Positions 5,860 to 7,121 of a stretch of DNA of 7,121 bases are shown here, piece after piece. Within the stretch, counting starts at the first letter, position 1, and each line of letters starts with the position of its first letter. A program made the translations under genes and the position numbers. The notes beneath the pieces were generated by a model that made no database searches, was not told the DNA's origin, and saw nothing but the letters and a program-made list of their open reading frames with translations. Origin of the DNA: Alphaproteobacteria bacterium MarineAlpha3_Bin3 (GTDB taxonomy: Bacteria; Pseudomonadota; Alphaproteobacteria; Rhodospirillales; Casp-alpha2); NCBI GenBank assembly GCA_002938075.1, contig PTLK01000099.1:1-7121 (forward strand). The letters are read 5' to 3'.

Positions 5860-6053
5860 GGATCACCTTTCGCCGCTGCAAACGGGTTAGAGTATGGCAG
5901 AATTAAACGCCTTCGTCGGTCTAAGAAGTGGGACTTCGATCCCTCCGGCGCAAGGCTACGCCCTTTGCAACCAAGGGGGACGGTCGTATAAGGGCCGGAA
6001 GCATCGAAAGTCGGCCACGAAAAGGACATTTTGGGGGGTAATATCAAGGATCC
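5860..6053. other. Divergent intergenic region with small hairpins, no gene seen
   Basis: This 194-base stretch separates ygfZ (minus) from the GT9 gene (plus) and should hold both promoters, but no consensus -35/-10 pair stands out on either strand. It contains GGGA (5930-5933) facing TCCC (5940-5943) around CTTCGA. It also has GCAAGG (5950-5955) facing CTTTGC (5963-5968), with an alternative pairing of GGCG (5947-5950) and CGCC (5959-5962). The alternatives are mutually exclusive because they share bases. The GT9 gene has AAGGA at 6046-6050, only three bases before its ATG, plus a G run at 6033-6038. A 63-codon minus-strand ORF crosses the region but looks like chance. Confidence 0.45.
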
Positions 6054-7016
6054 ATGAGAATTCTTTTTATCACCTCGACCCGGGTCGGCGACGCCATCCT
6101 TTCCACCGGCCTCCTAAGCAAGCTGATTGCCGACAACCCGGAGGCCAAAATCACCATCGCCTGCGGCCCGGCGGCGGCGCCTTTGTTCGAAGCGGTGCCG
6201 AACCTGGAGCGGATCATCGTCCTCGACAAGATGATTTTTTCGCTCCACTGGATAGCCATGTGGTGGGCCGCGGTCGGAAAGTTCTGGGACGTTCTCGTCG
6301 ACCTCAGGAATTCGCCGATGTCCGTTCCCCTGGCGGCGGCGAAGCGGTTCCGTTTTGTCCGCAAACGCGAACCCGAACACCGGGTGCTTCAATTGGCGGC
6401 GGTCATGGGACTGTCCGAGGAACCGCCGACGCCTTCGATATGGTTTTCCCCGCAAGCCCGGGCCACGGCCAAGGCCCTGATTCCCAACGGCGGGCCGGTG
6501 CTGGCCGTGGGCCCGACCGCCAATTGGCAGGCAAAAATATGGCGGGCCGAATATTTTGTCGATTTGATCGAGCGCCTGTCCGGGCCCGGCGGCATCCTGC
6601 CGGGCGCCCGGGTCGCGGTTTTCGGGCGCGATGATGAACGGCCGATGGCCCTTAGGGTTATCGACGCCGTTCCCGAAGACCGGCGTATCGACCTGGTCGG
6701 CCGCATCGGTTTGTTGGAAGCCGGCGCCTGCCTGGAACGCGCCCAATTCTACGTCGGCAACGATTCCGGGCTTATGCATCTGGCGGCGGCGGCAGGCGTG
6801 CCGACGCTCGGGCTCTTCGGGCCCAGCCTTGAGGAACTCTATGCGCCGTGGGGGCCGCTTTGCGCCGTTGCAAGAGCCGATAAATCCTTCAACGAAATCT
6901 TCCCACCCAATTTCGACCACCGGGCGACGGGCACCCTGATGGACAGCTTGACCGTGGACACGGTGGAAAAAGCGGCACGCGACCTTTGGCGGCGTGTGGC
7001 CGAGGCGGCGGCGTGA
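6054..7016 (+). CDS. Glycosyltransferase family 9 (heptosyltransferase-like) protein
   Basis: GT9 enzymes transfer ADP-heptose or related sugars onto lipid A-core acceptors at the cytoplasmic face of the inner membrane. The protein is 320 residues. Its N-terminus reads MRILFITSTRVGDAILSTGL; Asp13 in the R-V-G-D context matches the catalytic Asp13 of WaaC-type heptosyltransferases. The C-terminal donor-binding domain has AVGPTANWQAKIW (about residues 151-163) at the place of the family's sugar-nucleotide loop. It also has VGNDSGLMHLAAAAGVPTLG, with Gly235-Asn236-Asp237-Ser238-Gly239 and His242, the GT9 hallmark. The segment around SLHWIAMWWAAVGKFW is hydrophobic and aromatic and may contact membrane lipid. 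The gene starts an operon: its TGA overlaps the GTG of the next glycosyltransferase. The ribosome binding site AAGGA is unusually close (three bases). Whether it adds heptose, or which core position it modifies, cannot be told here. Confidence 0.92.
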   Translation: MRILFITSTRVGDAILSTGLLSKLIADNPEAKITIACGPAAAPLFEAVPNLERIIVLDKMIFSLHWIAMWWAAVGKFWDVLVDLRNSPMSVPLAAAKRFRFVRKREPEHRVLQLAAVMGLSEEPPTPSIWFSPQARATAKALIPNGGPVLAVGPTANWQAKIWRAEYFVDLIERLSGPGGILPGARVAVFGRDDERPMALRVIDAVPEDRRIDLVGRIGLLEAGACLERAQFYVGNDSGLMHLAAAAGVPTLGLFGPSLEELYAPWGPLCAVARADKSFNEIFPPNFDHRATGTLMDSLTVDTVEKAARDLWRRVAEAAA

Positions 7017-7121
7017 CGGCGGCGGGCATTCGGCTTTCGGTGGTCATCTCCGTCCATAACGAGGAAGCGCAACTGGCCGAGTGCCTGGAAGGGCTTATCT
7101 TCGCCGACGAAATCGTCGTGC
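7013..7121 (+). CDS. Glycosyltransferase family 2 protein, N-terminal fragment (3' end outside window)
   Basis: A GTG start at 7013-7015 overlaps the GT9 stop by four bases (GTGA). The frame stays open to the window end for 36 codons. The sequence reads LSVVISVHNEEAQLAECLEG and then LIFADEIVV, the classic N-terminal beta-strand and nucleotide-binding start of GT2 (GT-A fold) enzymes. The spacing of N-E-E and A-D-E-I-V-V resembles WaaE/KdtX-type LPS core glucosyltransferases, which begin in the same way. The DxD motif lies beyond the window, so donor and acceptor are unknown. The overlap with the GT9 gene implies co-translation and a common role in cell-envelope glycan assembly. An alternative start at a downstream GTG (7040) would cut into the first beta strand and is less likely. 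Confidence 0.85.
   Translation, partial: MTAAGIRLSVVISVHNEEAQLAECLEGLIFADEIVV

Noticed and set aside
5926..5955. tRNA-like 3' end (CTTCGATCCC followed by GGCGCA)
   Set aside because: The putative T-stem does not pair properly, and no anticodon or D arm can be drawn upstream.
4906..5991. 361-codon plus-strand ORF across ygfZ
   Set aside because: It is antisense to ygfZ, which has the diagnostic KGCYxGQE motif and a good ribosome binding site. The plus-strand product is low-complexity and Arg/Gln/Gly-rich with no domain.
5856..6047. 63-codon minus-strand ORF that would overlap the ygfZ start by ATGA
   Set aside because: The overlap is tempting, but the product lacks a recognisable pattern, is rich in scattered Arg, Pro and Ser, and would cover the divergent promoter region and the GT9 ribosome binding site. 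The ygfZ RBS is sufficient by itself.
6114..6920. 268-codon minus-strand ORF within the GT9 gene
   Set aside because: It is an antisense shadow of a clear GT9 gene, and its product is Arg/Gly/Pro-rich without family features.

Overview
The window looks like a chromosomal segment of a GC-rich alphaproteobacterium. Three things suggest this: strong codon bias towards C or G in third positions, a tetrameric-type glycyl-tRNA synthetase beta subunit directly followed by pyruvate phosphate dikinase, and LPS-core-type glycosyltransferase genes. A Rhodospirillales-like lineage is my guess from this gene order; it is an inference, not something the sequence proves.

Layout, left to right. Positions 1-485 carry the last 160 codons of glyS. 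It overlaps by an ATGA junction with ppdK (482-3151), a complete 889-residue pyruvate phosphate dikinase. A strong intrinsic terminator (about 3182-3222) follows. It lies between ppdK and a convergent, very small minus-strand gene (3241-3354) encoding a predicted 37-residue single-span membrane protein. A spacer of about 230 bases with nested palindromes and a tandem CTTGACAG repeat leads to a histidine-triad (HIT/Hint-type) protein gene (3588-4022). Next comes a non-coding stretch dominated by a striking inverted repeat (4090-4214), whose arms are three ACAGAG units at exactly 9-bp spacing.

Two minus-strand genes follow. These are a class I SAM-dependent methyltransferase of unknown substrate (4215-4907, stop codon abutting the repeat) and, upstream of it, a YgfZ-type folate-binding Fe-S cluster maintenance protein (4945-5859). 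They are 37 bases apart and probably co-transcribed. A divergent intergenic region of 194 bases with small hairpins separates ygfZ from a plus-strand envelope-glycan operon. That operon holds a GT9 heptosyltransferase-family protein (6054-7016) and, by a GTGA overlap, the start of a GT2 glycosyltransferase (7013 to the window end), probably acting on the LPS core.

Most of the window is ordinary housekeeping and envelope gene content. I see no defence system, CRISPR array, rRNA, tRNA, transposase or phage gene. The parts that deserve a second look are the 9-bp-period inverted repeat, the tiny membrane protein gene and the structured intergenic stretches.
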